A stretch of 64,000 nucleotides of DNA from Massospora cicadina. Taxonomy: Eukaryota > Entomophthoromycota > Entomophthoromycetes > Entomophthorales > Entomophthoraceae. The stretch lies in assembly GCA_022478985.1 (NCBI GenBank), contig JAKSZP010007898.1, forward strand, positions 62,001-126,000. The letters run 5' to 3'. The position numbers were made by a program, and so were the translations under genes. Under the pieces are notes generated by a model. It was given only the letters and a program-made list of their open reading frames with translations, was not told where the DNA came from and did not search any database. Positions 43,620 through 54,805 of this stretch are shown piece by piece. Each line of letters starts with the position of its first letter. Within the stretch, counting starts at the first letter, position 1.

Positions 43620-44050
43620 TTGTCCACGCCTGTTCTTCTCCATGTCGACCCTGAAAAGGAGTTCATTGTGTCTACTGATGCCTACAACTTCGCCATAGTG
43701 CCGCCCTGTTACAAGTAGGCGAAGATGGGATAGAGCATCCTGTGGGATATTTTTCTAGGAAAATGTCACTGCCAGTTTTATTTACGCCGTTTATGAAAAG
43801 GAGTTACTAGCAGTGGTGGAGTCGCTGACCTATTGGCGTCACCACTTGCATGGCTCTACCCAACCATTCCACGTACATACAGATCACCATGCCTTGCTGT
43901 ACTACCATGCCCCTCATGTCCTAACCCCACGGCAGACCCATTGGCATGATATCCTTGCTCAATTTGCATTCATGCATGAGTTCACCAAGGGCAAGGATAA
44001 TGGTTTTGCGGATACTTTGAGCCGCAACTCTGCTTTAGCACCTGATCCCA
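43620..44050 (+). pseudogene. D RNase H
   Basis: FIVSTDAYNFAI near 43660-43700 (catalytic D), then YEKELLAVVESLTYWRHHLH (43790-43850, catalytic E) and FHVHTDHHALLYYH (43870-43910, catalytic D), ending KGKDNGFADTLSRNSAL (43990). One or two frame changes before 43813, then open into integrase. Confidence 0.88.
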
Positions 44051-45380
44051 AGGAGGTAGAAATGCACAACAAACAGGTTATGATTCCTCCATGTAAAATT
44101 CTGTCACAACTTCCCTCTCCCCTGGCCAACGGGCCAGTGCTTGTTCTTCTGGAAAAAGCGGAGGAATATGGTATGTTCAGAAAGGTCGTCCTTTCTCAGC
44201 CGCTGTCAGGTGCATATACTATGGTACTTGAAAAGACCGCTTCAAATCAGGAGGATCTATCCAGGGGTTATCATGTAAAGAATGAGTTGGTGTGGTTCCA
44301 GGGACGCCTTTGGGTACCTGCTGGACCACTGCGCCTGAAAATCATCCGGGACCATCATGATGGTATCACCATTGGTCATCCGGGGAAAGCTAAGACCTTG
44401 GAGTTGATACGTCGCACCTACAATTGGAAGGGCTTGCCTGCTCAGGTGGAGCGGTATTGTAAGGAGTGCCTGGTATGCAACCAGGTGAAGCCCAATCGTC
44501 AACCTTTAGTGGGGTTTTTGGTACCAGTCCAAAAGGCTGATGGGCCCTGGATTTCCCACTCAGTTGATTTCATTGTGGAACTACTTGTCTCTGATGGTTA
44601 TAATGCCATCATGGTGGTGGTGAACAGCTTCACGAAGTTCTTTTACTTCTTACTTGCAGAACTACAATAACCGCAGTTGAGATGGCTAGGCTTTTCGTCA
44701 CCCATGTGTTTGCGCTCCATGGGGTTCCCCAAGAGATTATCATTGATATGGGACCCCATTTCACCTCCATCTTTTGGGAAGAGTTGTGTAATACTCTTCA
44801 GATTCTCCCCTTCCATTCAACTGCCTATCACCACTAATCAGATGGGCATACAGAACGAGTGAACCAGTGCTTGGAACAGTTCCTGCGGTGTTACACCGCC
44901 GCAGATCATTCAGATTGAGCTTCTCACCTTCTGATGGCCCAATTTAGTTACAACAACACGCTGCATTCCTCAATCAGTTGTTCCCCATTTTTCGCCAGAC
45001 ATGGCTTTAACCCCGCCTTTAGCATGGAGCCCAGCTGTGGGTCTAAGGTTGAAGCGGTGGTGGACTTTGCCAAGACAATCAAGAAGGTTCACCAGGGGGT
45101 TTCCACAAGCTTGGAGGTGGCAATGCAGGTGTATAAGGAGAACGCTGATGCAAAGCGCCAAGTGGGTCCTGCGTACAAGGAAGGGGATCTCGTGATGCTT
45201 GATGCACGTAACATCCCTATTAAGCAGCCATGAAAGAAGCTGGGACCAAAGAGGATTGGCCCCTACCGTGTTGTTAGAAAGGTGGGCCATGCCTCATACC
45301 AGCTAGATCTCCCCCTTCATTACAGATCTTCTCTATGTTTCATGAGAGAAAACTGACATTGTTTGAGGGACCCCACCAGA
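44051..45380 (+). pseudogene. D integrase
   Basis: The open frame 43813-44667 carries the zinc-binding domain (GHPGKAKTLELIRRTYNWKG, YCKECLVCNQVK) and the core start HSVDFIVELLVSDGYNAIMV. After a stop, VFALHGVPQEIIIDMGPHF (44707-44765), then DGHTERVNQCLEQFLRCY (44838-44890, third acidic residue E), and the open frame 44934-45230 (MAQFSYNNTLHSSISCSPFF). The GPY motif RIGPYRVV is near 45254-45277. Each catalytic region is recognisable, but the second core D reads in DMG. Confidence 0.88.
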
Positions 45381-45390
45381 GACTCCTGAG

Positions 45391-45575
45391 GCCTATCTCG
45401 TGGATGGGGTGCCAGAGTGGGAGGTGGAAGAAATAGTTGCCTCCTACCACATTAAAAGAAGACTTGAGTACCGGATATCTTGAAAGGGCTTTGATGCTGC
45501 AGAGAATTTATCTGGGTTCCAGCGCGCAGTGTGTGTGCATGCTCAATATTTGATTAAAAGCCTTCCACGAGCGTT
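45391..45575 (+). pseudogene. D integrase chromodomain
   Basis: YLVDGVPEWEVEEIVASYHI followed by RRLEYRIS and, after TGG changed to TGA, KGFDAAENLSGF. The pattern (E-x-E-V-E-x-I, LEY-x-V/I-x-W-K-G, EN) is that of the chromodomain that steers chromovirus integration to marked chromatin. The aromatic W of WKG is lost to a stop. Confidence 0.82.
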
Positions 45576-45675
45576 TCCCCCAGGCTGCTGAATCCCAACC
45601 TAAACTGACCGTTGCCGCCATGAAGCTGGCCCCTGCCCACAAGAACTTTTCCCTTGCACAAGCCCCTGGAGGGGG

Positions 45676-45703
45676 GTTGAGCCCCATCGGGAGGAGAGGG
45701 TAA
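45676..45703 (+). promoter_or_regulatory. Polypurine region of D
   Basis: GGGAGGAGAGGGTAA (45689-45703) directly before the 3' LTR. Confidence 0.65.
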
Positions 45704-46548
45704 TGTCATGTGCACATGACATCATAGTGGGGACTGACTCCAAAGATAATGCTTGGCGCCAGGAGGCCCAGAAGATGAAGCTACAGGCCTAACTGACCTG
45801 AGGCATACCCTAGACCAACGCTGGGTATAGGCAAAATATGCCCAGGTTGGTACTAGTGGGGTGCTAAATGCCCAGCCCCTCACATCAGCCCAGGCGTTAA
45901 AACGGACGGTCTACTGAATTAACATGGATGGTTCCATTTGGTTCATCAAGAAACGGGGTTTCAAAACTCATTCCATTTTGAAACAATGCGTTTAGGTCAA
46001 ATCAACTTCAATTGATCACTCAAGTGAATTCAGTTTCAGTTTAATTAACTAATTTGGACGGTAGCATTGCCCTATTGGTGGGTCAGTTCTTGGGCCCACT
46101 GAAGCAAACCCCTTATTCCCCCGTCAAAAGTTTAAATATGTTTTTCCTAACATTCCTTGTTGGTCGACTTCTTGAATAAACCTTATCCCATTTTACATTT
46201 TAAATTTTAAGATATTTTGAACGCTCCTGTGCGCAAACCTCTTCGAGGAGGTCTTGCGCTCCATTAACATTGTCATCGCAAATACATTGCAGCTATCCTC
46301 TTGTACACCGTTGGTTAGCCCAGGTTCCCTTCAACCTGGGTCGCTTACCCCTTTTGCTTTGTGCACCGCATTGCTTTTGGTGGGTCTTTTATTACAAAAC
46401 TCTCCCTCCTTGCCTAAGTGGTTATTGCTCCAGCACCCTCTGCTGGGCTCTAATTATTTTAGCGCTAACAGCTAGTTCCCTGGCGTTGTCCTTGTGCACC
46501 GTGCACTCCCACGTTGGGAACAGGAGAGTTATATACACTCTCCTTACA
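45704..46548 (+). repeat. 3' LTR of D
   Basis: 845 bp, begins with the near-identical palindrome region TGTCATGTGCACATGACA and ends CTCCTTACA before GTTAC. Only scattered base changes and small indels against the 5' copy. Confidence 0.93.
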
Positions 46549-46553
46549 GTTAC
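46549..46553. repeat. Right target duplication of D
   Basis: GTTAC, matching 40601-40605. Confidence 0.9.
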
Positions 46554-47670
46554 CCGCTTGATTATTAGCATTGTTTATTTGGTTAAGGAGGGCAGCTTGT
46601 TCCTGTACCAATTCCTTGTTGTCCCATCGAAGGGTATCAAGCCATGCTTGCATGTCTGCATACTCCCTTGTCTCACCGATCAGAAGAGGAAAAGCTTGAC
46701 TGCACTCCACCTGGCTAACAACTTCCAGTTGGATAACTTGAAGGACTAGCTGGAGATATTTGGGGACATCGACCAAAGGATAAGTGCGTTATTTTTCATT
46801 TGCTGAATACTCCATTTGATGCGAAGTTGGGTTAATTCAGATGAAATGGAACCATCTTGATCCGCCACTTGTCATTCCATCAGTGTTATTTTTTCTCAGC
46901 TGAGCAATCACATCTTCGATTGCTTCCTCCCATTCCGCTAGATCTGTCATGAAGCGCTAAGTATTGCTTCCTAACGTTGTTCCATCCTGAATCCATTCCG
47001 CCAATATGCCATGCCAATTCAACAGTTCTTATTACCTGGGGTAACTCTAGATTTAACTGTGGTACCAAAATGTCCAATTAATGGCGGATGTCCCCAACAC
47101 AATGATCCATCTGCACCAGCACCCCCTGCACTTCTGAAAAAGAGCAATCAAGACAGTTGAGCAGGAGGCAGGTATTAATTTTCTGTGCTTGAGTGAACTG
47201 CATTACATCTCCAATCTCTATATTGTGGCGAGCCAGCACACGCAGTATCTGGTGAATAGACAGTTGCACATAGGCGACGAGATACTCCTTAATTCTGTGA
47301 GTACCAAGGCGATGAGCCAACCCATTGTAGTCATGTCCAGATAGGACATGTACAGGGCGTAGCGATTTTCTTGGTCTCGTTGGTTATAAAACATACTCAG
47401 GGCATACTCCCCCGCCTCATCTTTATATAATTGATACTTGCGCAACAGCCACTCCATAATATCCCGCAGCTGATGAGGGGTCACATTCATGGAGCATCCT
47501 TGTTGCTCAGCCATCAGCTCAGGGTCGTTTTCTAATTGCATATTACTTTTAACTCCATCATCACCTTGTTCAGTTACAGTAGATAATACCAGTTCGTTGT
47601 TAGTTGCCTCCCGTGCTTCTTCAACATAATGCGCGCAGAATCTGATTAAATTTTGTTATAATGAATGAGG
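46554..47670 (-). pseudogene. Element C gag N-terminal part
   Basis: From near 47620 (HYVEEAREATNNELVLSTVT) through the frame 47541-47218 (LRDIMEWLLRKYQLYKDEAG) and the stretch 46776-46554 (YADMQAWLDTLRWDNKELVQ, EQAALLNQINNANNQAGN). Predominantly helical and glutamine/glutamate-rich. Several stops between 47218 and 46880. D cut the gene right after NNQAG. The exact start codon is unclear; ATG at 47664 or 47541 are candidates. Confidence 0.65.
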
Positions 47671-47715
47671 GCTCATCATTGTATCCTAGCATTGAAGAAC
47701 TACAGTTGATCAGTG

Positions 47716-47735
47716 GCCCCCTGTAGTGAGCACCA
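47716..47735 (-). promoter_or_regulatory. Primer binding site of C
   Basis: Minus strand TGGTGCTCACTACAGGGGGC, one base after the LTR end. The same 18-mer is in B2, a different LTR family. Confidence 0.78.
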
Positions 47736-47736
47736 C

Positions 47737-48213
47737 TGTTGATTCTCTGCGTATAAGCTTGATTCCACCAAGTCAGTTTGCACAGGGTATTAGCCACTGA
47801 GCAACCAAATCGGACAATATGAAGATTGCCAACTTTTTAATAAAAACTCGATAAACTATATATGGAGCAATCGCCTCTTATTTTGACTTTTATTAACCTT
47901 ATATTAATCGCAGCTATATCTGCAATCACCTAATCACTGGAAAGACCTCCTCTTCAATTCTCTATATGACTCTTTATATCTCAGTTCCCCAGCCAGATGG
48001 ATCCTTGGCTTGGTAGTATTCTATTCTTCTTCCCTTTTCAGAAGATCTCATTTATATTAAATCTTGGCGTAATTCCCTTGATTCGCCAATTGATTGACAT
48101 TTCAATTGATTGTTATTCATATACCTTCCCCATCAATCTCGAGACCATCTTGATTTATACTCCAATCTGCTGATGTAGGTAGCATATCATCCATTCATAT
48201 CAATTTCCCAACA
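47737..48213 (-). repeat. 5' LTR of C
   Basis: 477 bp, start TGTTGGGAAATTGATATG at 48213, end GAATCAACA at 47737. Equal in length to 34025-34501 but with scattered substitutions. Confidence 0.9.
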
Positions 48214-48218
48214 GGATC

Positions 48219-48577
48219 ATTTACAGATCCACCAGTGGATTTACTTCTAACGTTTTGAATGGCCACAATTGCCAAAAATCATTTTAAGAGAAAAACGATT
48301 AAAACAATTAAATGGAACTGTTGACTAATGAGAAATTCACAATTTTAAGAGGTATGAAGATTAAAGCTTCAGTTTCCAAAATATGAAATGAATATGGATC
48401 TGTTGGACGAATGACAAGTCAGGATTGAAGGCAAAATGAATGAAAGCATTCAAGAGCATTGCCAAAGTTGGCAAGTGTTGCCTATATGTGAATAAACAGC
48501 GCTGCTGGTCATATAATGAAGAAGGCCAATAATAAAAATAGAAAGTATTGGACCTAAGAGAAAATAGTTGCAATGTT
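48219..48577 (+). other. B2 internal sequence after C
   Basis: Continues B2 after the C target duplication. No convincing gag domain on the + strand; the 70-codon minus frame at 48361-48573 is probably chance. B2 capsid and protease seem to be deleted or unreadable. Confidence 0.35.
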
Positions 48578-48830
48578 CCAAGAGGACCTCTGAACCATTA
48601 AATGGTTAAGTCCTATGATTTTTGTCAAGTTCTAAAAGAGGACCACTGAACCAAATATATGGTTAAATCTTAAGAAAATAAGATTTTTGAACCATAGAAA
48701 ACTGTTATGTCAGAGTATACCTGAGAACCAGTTTGGATGAAGGGGAAAAGAAGGACCTCTGAACCTAATTGTAGATTACAATTCCCATTGCAAAAGAAAA
48801 AAAATATATAATATATTAAAAATCGAATTT
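48578..48830 (+). repeat. Hairpin array, copy 1, before B2 pol
   Basis: Three or four imperfect units of CTGAACCA...TGGTTAAGTC. Each holds a small inverted repeat, for example AACCATTAAATGGTT at 48593-48607. The whole block is repeated after pol at 51614-51870. It separates pol from upstream sequence. Confidence 0.7.
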
Positions 48831-48899
48831 AATTGGTCCATGATTTTTGGACCTAGGAAGTGACGAGAGATCCCAATGGCCAAACTGAGGAAATTACAC

Positions 48900-51600
48900 G
48901 AATTTGGGACCCTCAATATTATGATATTAACAGCCAGTGTAACCAAGAGTATCAATCTATTGGTTGACCAAGAGAAACTCGCTGATATGATGGAAGGAGA
49001 GCAAGAGGAGGTGCTCAAATTGGTTGAAAAGTATTAGGAAGTATTTGCCCAGGAAGACCACAATTTGGGGTGCATTAGAGATGTAATCCACAAGGTTGAT
49101 ACTGGGGAAATTTTCTGATAAGGATGAGGCTAATTCGATGGTCAAAGGTGGCCAAAGTGGTAGTGGAGGAAGAAATCAGCAAACTAGTGAAGCGTGGGCT
49201 TCTAGTTCTGTCATCAAGTCCCTGGGCGAGTCTGATTCTTATCATGAAGAAGAAGGATGGCTCTAATTGGGTGGTGATCAATTAACAGAAGCTGAACAAG
49301 GTTACGAAGAAGGATTTGTACCCACTACCAAGAATTAACAATACGCTATATTGATTGGGAGAATCAAAGTATTTCTCTGTGATGGATCTGATATCAGGAT
49401 AATGGCAAATCAACTTTCCAAGAGAAGACCAAGAATAATGTCCGATTATCACCATGCAGGGGCTATATTAACCAACATACGATGACCCAGGGTCTGTGCA
49501 ATGCGCCTGCAACGTTCCAGAGGTCCATGGATGCAATACTAAATGACTTGAAGTTATCATGCGTCCTGGTGTACTTGGACGATATCAATGTGTTCAGTAG
49601 GACGTTTACTGATCATTTGCACCACTTGGAAGAAGTGTACGAGAGACTATCCACGGCAAACGTGAAGACTAAGCCAAGGAAGTGTCACTTCTTTTAGAAA
49701 GAGTTGTAATACCTGGGATTTGAGTTCAACTCTAGTGGACTGCAGCCGCAAGCCCAGAAGATCAAATCCATAGAGTAAATGGCTGTGCCAAAGAGTGTCT
49801 GAGATATCCAAGTGTTCCTTGGAATGGTCAGATACTATAAGAATTTATTCAGGTTTTTCCAGATTTGCCAAGCCCTTATTTCATCTGTTAAAGGATCCAA
49901 AGAAAGAATTCGTTTGGAATGAAGAAGCATAGAAATATTTGATAAGTTATGCCAGTAGTTGAAAGATTCTCCAATTGTGAAATATCCGAATTTCAATTGA
50001 GAATATATTATACAAACTGATGCTAATTGATGACAATTGGCGCCATATTGAGCCAAGTAGATGAACTTGGGGACGAACATCCATGGCATATGTGAGCTGG
50101 ACACTCTCAGATGCTGAGAGGAACTACACTGTAACTGAGCGTGAATGCCTTGCAGTCATTTACACCTGTAAACAGTTTTAGGTGTACATCCACAGAACAT
50201 ACTTCAAAGTGGTGAAGGACCACTCCTTGTTGTGTTGGCTTCACAAAATATGAGAACCAGAAGGATGACTGGCCTGTTGGGCACTGAAGTTACAGGCTTA
50301 TGATTATGAGATTGTTCAATGAGCGGGGGCTTCTCATCAGAATGTGGATGGCTTATTGCGGTTACCAATGGTCCAGATGGTATACCAGCAGGCGGATGAG
50401 CTATTCCAGAGAATGGCTGACAGAGAAATCAGGAACAAGCCCCGAGAAAACCAAGGTGTGCTTAAAAAGGTGATGGAAAACGCTGAGACCAAGGATGAAC
50501 ATGTTCTCAAGATGGTCAATGGGAAGCGATTACTATTCCCAAAGCTGTTGGAAAGAGAAGCTATTGTTTAAGCCGCTCATAAGGCTGTCAGGAATGGAGG
50601 CCTGAGAAAAACAACTGCCCATATTTGTCAGTACTACTGGGAGTCGATCAACTATGATGTCGCAGACTACCTGGCTTGCTGTGAGGAGTTCCAGTTGCAT
50701 AAGACACATAAGAATATGACTGGATACTGACTGGTCCACCCTGGATTTGCTTAGCATATGGTGTTCATCGACATGATGGGACCACTAACAATGAGCACAG
50801 AGGGAGTCAAGTACATAATAGCTGTTTGATCATCTGATGAGATGGGTCAAGACAAAGGACCTGGCGAAAGTAGACACTACCAGTACTGCGAAGTTCTTCC
50901 TAGATCAAGTAGTATACTGACATGGATGCCTGCAGGTCCTGCTGAGTGACAATGGGATAAATTTCACATCTCATGTGATCCCACAATCAAATAAAATAAT
51001 GGGGATCTGAGGAGTCGTGTCTGTACCATACTGGCTGGAGACAAACAGACTGGTAGAACGAGTTACTGGGACTCTGGCTATGAAGCTGAGGAAGCTGGTC
51101 GCAGGAAGAACTTCCGCATGGGGAATGTACCTGAGTTTGGTGACGTTCGCCTACAATATCAGTCATCATATGGTGATGGGAAGAGCGCTATTTGAGTTGC
51201 TATATGGGAGGAAGGCAGTGTTGTCACCAATTTTATATTTGGTATTGGAATCAACCTTGGGGATGAGTGCCTAGAAGTACCCGAACTGATTGACAAATTA
51301 TCCTTATTGAAATGCAATCACAAGCATTTGTTACAAATTTGAAGAAAAGGATTCAAGCAAAAATGATGGATGATAAGAACTGACCGGCCTTAGAAGGTTA
51401 CCAAATAGGTGAAAGAGTTGCCTATTGCAATATGCATGGTTTCAGGAGAAGAAACAAATTTGATGCGTTGTGGTCAGGTCCATCTGACATTATTACCAAG
51501 ATGGTGAAAGACGCCTACTCCATCAAGAACCTCTTGGATGAAAGGATAGTAAATCAAGTCCGTGCTAAGTATTTAAAGCGATGGATTGAGGAAAAATAAT
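48900..51600 (+). pseudogene. Element B2 pol: RT, RNase H, integrase
   Basis: EKLADMMEGEQEEVLKLVEK and VFAQEDHNLGC (48970-49080), RT N terminus LVKRGLLVLSSSPWASLILI (49175-49235), frame 49482-49694 with MTQGLCNAPATFQRSMDAIL and YLDD (LVYLDDINVFSRTF, 49566-49607), tether near 49810, RNase H near 50100-50380 (YTCKQF, HQNVDGL), a 75-codon frame at 50344-50568, integrase N terminus near 50570-50700, core near 50760-50960 (MVFIDMMGP, LLSDNGINFTSHVI), E region GLVERVTGTLAMKLRKLVAG (51045-51105) and C-terminal end to about 51590 (SIKNLLDERIVNQVRAKYLK). Stops throughout, but the catalytic motifs are readable. Confidence 0.85.
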
Positions 51601-51613
51601 AATAAAAAAGAGT

Positions 51614-51870
51614 TCCCAAAGAACTGCTGAACCATTAAGTTGGTTATGTTCTAATGATTTGGTTAATTCTGGAAAAAGGACCGGTGAACCAAACTAGATG
51701 GTTAAGTCTTAAAAAAGTAAGACCTCTGAACCATAGAAACGGGTAGATCTAAGTATACCTAGGATCCATTTTGAGGGAATAAAATAAAAAGATGGACCGC
51801 AGAACTAAAAAAGGTCAGGTCCCATGAGAAAAGAAGGAAAAACAAATGATTTTTAAAATATTGGAAAAAA
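51614..51870 (+). repeat. Hairpin array, copy 2, after B2 pol
   Basis: Same order of units as 48578-48830: GCTGAACCATTAAG...GGTTAT, GGTGAACCAAACTAGATGGTTAAGTC, CTCTGAACCATAGAAACGGG, then AAGTATACCTAGGA. Begins about 15 bp after the last pol codons. Confidence 0.7.
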
Positions 51871-51999
51871 GATTATTAAAATGTATAGAAAAACCAATAT
51901 ACTTTTTATTTTTTTATTGATTATCCTTGATTCAGAGATGATTCCGCCTATTTCACCACTTGGGGGAGGGAGGATGGATTACAGTAGGGTTATATAACC

Positions 52000-53640
52000 C
52001 ATTAAAAACTCTGAAGATTGGATGCTAACGAGGGCCAGACCACTCAAAATCAAGTTTTTTGAGTGGATGCAGATCTCTGCGAGAAAGTCACTAGGGAAGA
52101 GAAATGGAAATGTTAGAACATGCCAAACGCAATTCCCAAGAGCGGGGGAGGAAGCAACAGTACAAGAAGATGCAATTGGTGAATAACCCCGAATAATCCC
52201 AATATGGTACTAGAGCCAGAAGATTGGTCTTGAGCGCTTGCTGACAGACTTCATCAAGAACACCAGACATATGGACTGGCATCGAGCATGAGATACTAGG
52301 CAAGGGTTGCCAAATCATGCCCTCTATTAAAGCCATCAGTGGAAGATATCAATGGGATGTGCCTGAAATGAGATAGCGATGCAAGGAGCAAATGGCATCC
52401 TGAAAGCAGTGACTACAAGCTTCTCAGAAGCTAAAGCAGAATGAGCGATGGAAGCCAGGAGAGGCTGGAAGCTTTGTGGCCCAACTTTGTAGAACTTGTC
52501 CAGCAAAGCGAAGAGCATATGGTGCAATATCCTGATCTAAGATGTTTTTTAAGATTGGAAGAATTCTGAGCTATGGACAAAGCCTCAGTGACTTGGGACC
52601 TTAATTCTGCATAGGGGATTTCAAAATGTACACTGTTTTAATGGTAAGTTTGGTGGCCAAGACAGCTAGCTTGTATTATTAACAAATCAAAAGAGGAACT
52701 CCAGAAGCAATTCTGATCCAGTGAGAAACAAATGATTAAGAATGAAGAGCACTGCTTCAGGAGGTTTGACGATGATGTTAGGAGTATCTGCAAATGAAGC
52801 CAAATCCAGGAGAGTTTCGAAATCTAACTCATGTTTTGATGACAGAGGAAAAATTGGGTGTTAGTAGTCTGAAACAATAACTAACCTGGTTTTGTTGGGG
52901 TTGGTTACCATTTCCAGTAATTCAACAGAAGGACTGGCTACTGGTACTTAACTAGGAGTATGAGTCCAGAAAGGACCATAGAAATGGTTCTGGCGCTCAG
53001 ATTGACTCATCCGCTGGAAGAGCCGAAGGTCTTGATCAGACAAGCTATTAAGCAGCTGTTGGTACTGAGACTTGGAATTTGACATATGAGATGGATGAGA
53101 GGGAGATGTCAGACTTATATGATAGTTGACATTATGCACTCTGAAATTAATTAAGCTCTAATTTCGGAGAAATCAATCTCAAACTTTATAAGATAAGCTC
53201 TCCAGAGAAAAATTAAGAATGATATGAGCCAACGATTATTAAGAAAAATAATAGGGCAAAAATAAATGAGCATTCTTAATTGCGCTGCAAAATTAACATT
53301 GATGGCAAGAGTCTCCTGTCAAGGATAATGAGAAAATCAATAAATTAAGGATTCAGATTAAAAAATCCTGAATATGAAGCTGGTCATATGCCCTGATGGG
53401 AGGAAACTGGACCCAGGATTAATATCATCATGAGCAAATTGATCAATCTGGCATAACAGAAGGTTGTGGGGACTGTGCTCTGAGTAGGTGGTAGCGAATA
53501 GGAAGAGGAAGAGAGCAACATGCCAAAGGTTGTCCTGAGCAGCATTGAGAACTGATTGATCATACTACGCTTGAACAAATGAAGTATTCAACTGAGTGTC
53601 TGAGGCGGTGTTCTCCTGCCCTAATCCTTTCTCTCTAGAA
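52000..53640 (-). pseudogene. Antisense reading frames between B2 pol and 3' LTR
   Basis: On the strand opposite to B2, coding-like pieces follow each other downward: about 85 codons from 53627 with one stop (SVLNAAQDNLWHVALFLFLF), 63 codons at 53139-52951 (YQQLLNSLSDQDLRLFQRMS) continuing in the same frame past two stops for about 80 more codons (KHELDFETLLDLASFADTPN), 63 codons at 52527-52339 (LLDKFYKVGPQSFQPLLASI) and 81 codons at 52336-52094. I recognise no domain. Some plant gypsy elements carry antisense accessory genes at this place, so this could be one; chance openness is possible. Confidence 0.32.
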
Positions 53641-53648
53641 ATCTAGGC

Positions 53649-53661
53649 AAGAGGGGGGATG
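53649..53661 (+). promoter_or_regulatory. Polypurine tract of B2
   Basis: AAGAGGGGGGATG directly before the 3' LTR. Confidence 0.7.
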
Positions 53662-54805
53662 TGTTGGTTTTTTTGCCCATATTCCCAGACAACTAGATTA
53701 CCAGAGTAAGATAGGGGATAATTCCTTAATGAAAAGTGAATTGAATATTGGTTGACCCAGATTTTGGGGTAATAATGTTTAGGAAATTTAGGTATCTACC
53801 TAGGTCAGATCCATCAGGGATCAATCCAGAAAAAATGTTCAAGATCTCATCAGGAAGAGTTGCCAACAAGATAGGGGCATCTGATAGTTGATTAACTATC
53901 AGGTGTACCAATTGGAACTGGTCAGGTTTCATCACTGACCAATTGGGAATTTAAGGATCAAGTTGCAAGGTAAGTGATGCCACCTGCAACTAGCAAATCG
54001 ATCAGTTGGTTTACGACCTGCCTTAAGAGGTAACAAGTCCTTTACCTAAGCAGGTCGCTTGCCATATATGATTGGTTCACTGGGATCAAGAGGAAAATGT
54101 TAGGGACACATTTTCTGACTCTTTCCATTTTAGGTCTTTAGGATGTCCAACGATGGAATCCTACCCAGGGTGGGGAAGACCATCGCTGATGAGACAAGGA
54201 TGGGAAATTCAATGGCAACAGCTGCCATTTCATTGAGGAGGTGCAAACTAAAGGTTGGGCGCCGAATTCCCCTCTATATATTCCCTAAATAATTCATTAA
54301 TAAAAAGGAAGTAGTTACCAAAATACTCACAAAATTAATTACCAGAGTGCCATCTTAGTATACTTTAGAAGCCATTTTGAGTTCTATTCTTTCGCAGGGA
54401 AATTATTGCCGTGTGCTCTAATTGGGAGAATATTTAGGATAAAGAGTAAGAATCTGAGTGGGGATCCAGAGAAGAAGCTTATTTGGATCAGGGATTGCTG
54501 CTGACAAGTGTGTTATTAAAGAGAAACCGTAAACAGGGATCTGAGCGTAGATTGAGTTAGGAGGTATCAGAGAATAAATCCCTATTCAGACATCATAAGT
54601 ATTTTGAGAGGAAATACTAGCCAAGCGTTGGACCAAAATATAGTACTTCAATTCAACTACAGATAATAGTCTCCATACTATTATCAACGATTATACTTCA
54701 CTATCAAAACATCGTGGAGAATTGCACAACAAACTAACCTGTGCAGTTGATACATTTATAGGGTTTATTAAATGAGAATAATCAGGAAACCTATAAATTT
54801 TAACA
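53662..54805 (+). repeat. 3' LTR of B2
   Basis: 1144 bp, TGTTGGTTTTTTTGCCCATA to TTTTAACA. Matches 32438-33558 block by block, with more divergence than between the LTRs of C, D or E. Confidence 0.85.

Larger units (their letters stand above)
40606..46548 (+). mobile_element. Element D: chromovirus (Tf1/sushi-type gypsy)
   Basis: 5943 bp, LTRs 40606-41458 and 45704-46548, exact GTTAC target duplication, inserted in C gag. Pol has the order RT, RNase H, integrase with GPY motif and chromodomain. The gag region is too short for a normal gag and shows no knuckle, so D is probably an internally deleted copy. LTRs are very similar to each other; D is among the youngest insertions. The primer site is not tRNA-like but complementary to its own LTR. 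Confidence 0.93.
34025..48213 (-). mobile_element. Element C: full-length gypsy element split by D and a solo LTR
   Basis: Minus strand, LTRs of 477 bp each (47737-48213 and 34025-34501), target duplication GGATC (48214-48218) / GGGTC (34020-34024), one mismatch. Without D (plus its duplication) and the solo LTR it is about 7.3 kb. Order: coiled-coil gag, capsid, CCHC, protease, dUTPase-like, RT, RNase H, integrase. It keeps open frames of 189-249 codons in protease, RT and RNase H, so it is younger than B2, which it interrupts. Confidence 0.9.
32438..54805 (+). mobile_element. Element B2: gypsy element split by C (and D)
   Basis: LTRs 32438-33558 and 53662-54805 in the same orientation, primer site at 33561, gag remnant, then C (34025-48213), then pol (48900-51600), a 2-kb post-pol region and polypurine tract. 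Net length without C is about 8.2 kb. Flanks CCTAA and ATTTT do not match, so target duplication is lost or one end is rearranged. LTR copies are clearly diverged; B2 is old. Confidence 0.8.

Noticed and set aside
46254..46749. Plus-strand frames of 73 and 159 codons
   Set aside because: They run from D LTR into C gag read on the wrong strand.
48578..51870. Hairpin arrays as LTRs of a separate small element
   Set aside because: The blocks lack TG/CA ends, primer site and target duplication, and they directly abut RT and integrase coding.
51871..53661. Envelope gene of B2
   Set aside because: No signal peptide, transmembrane or cysteine pattern on the sense strand, so there is no support for a retrovirus-like env.
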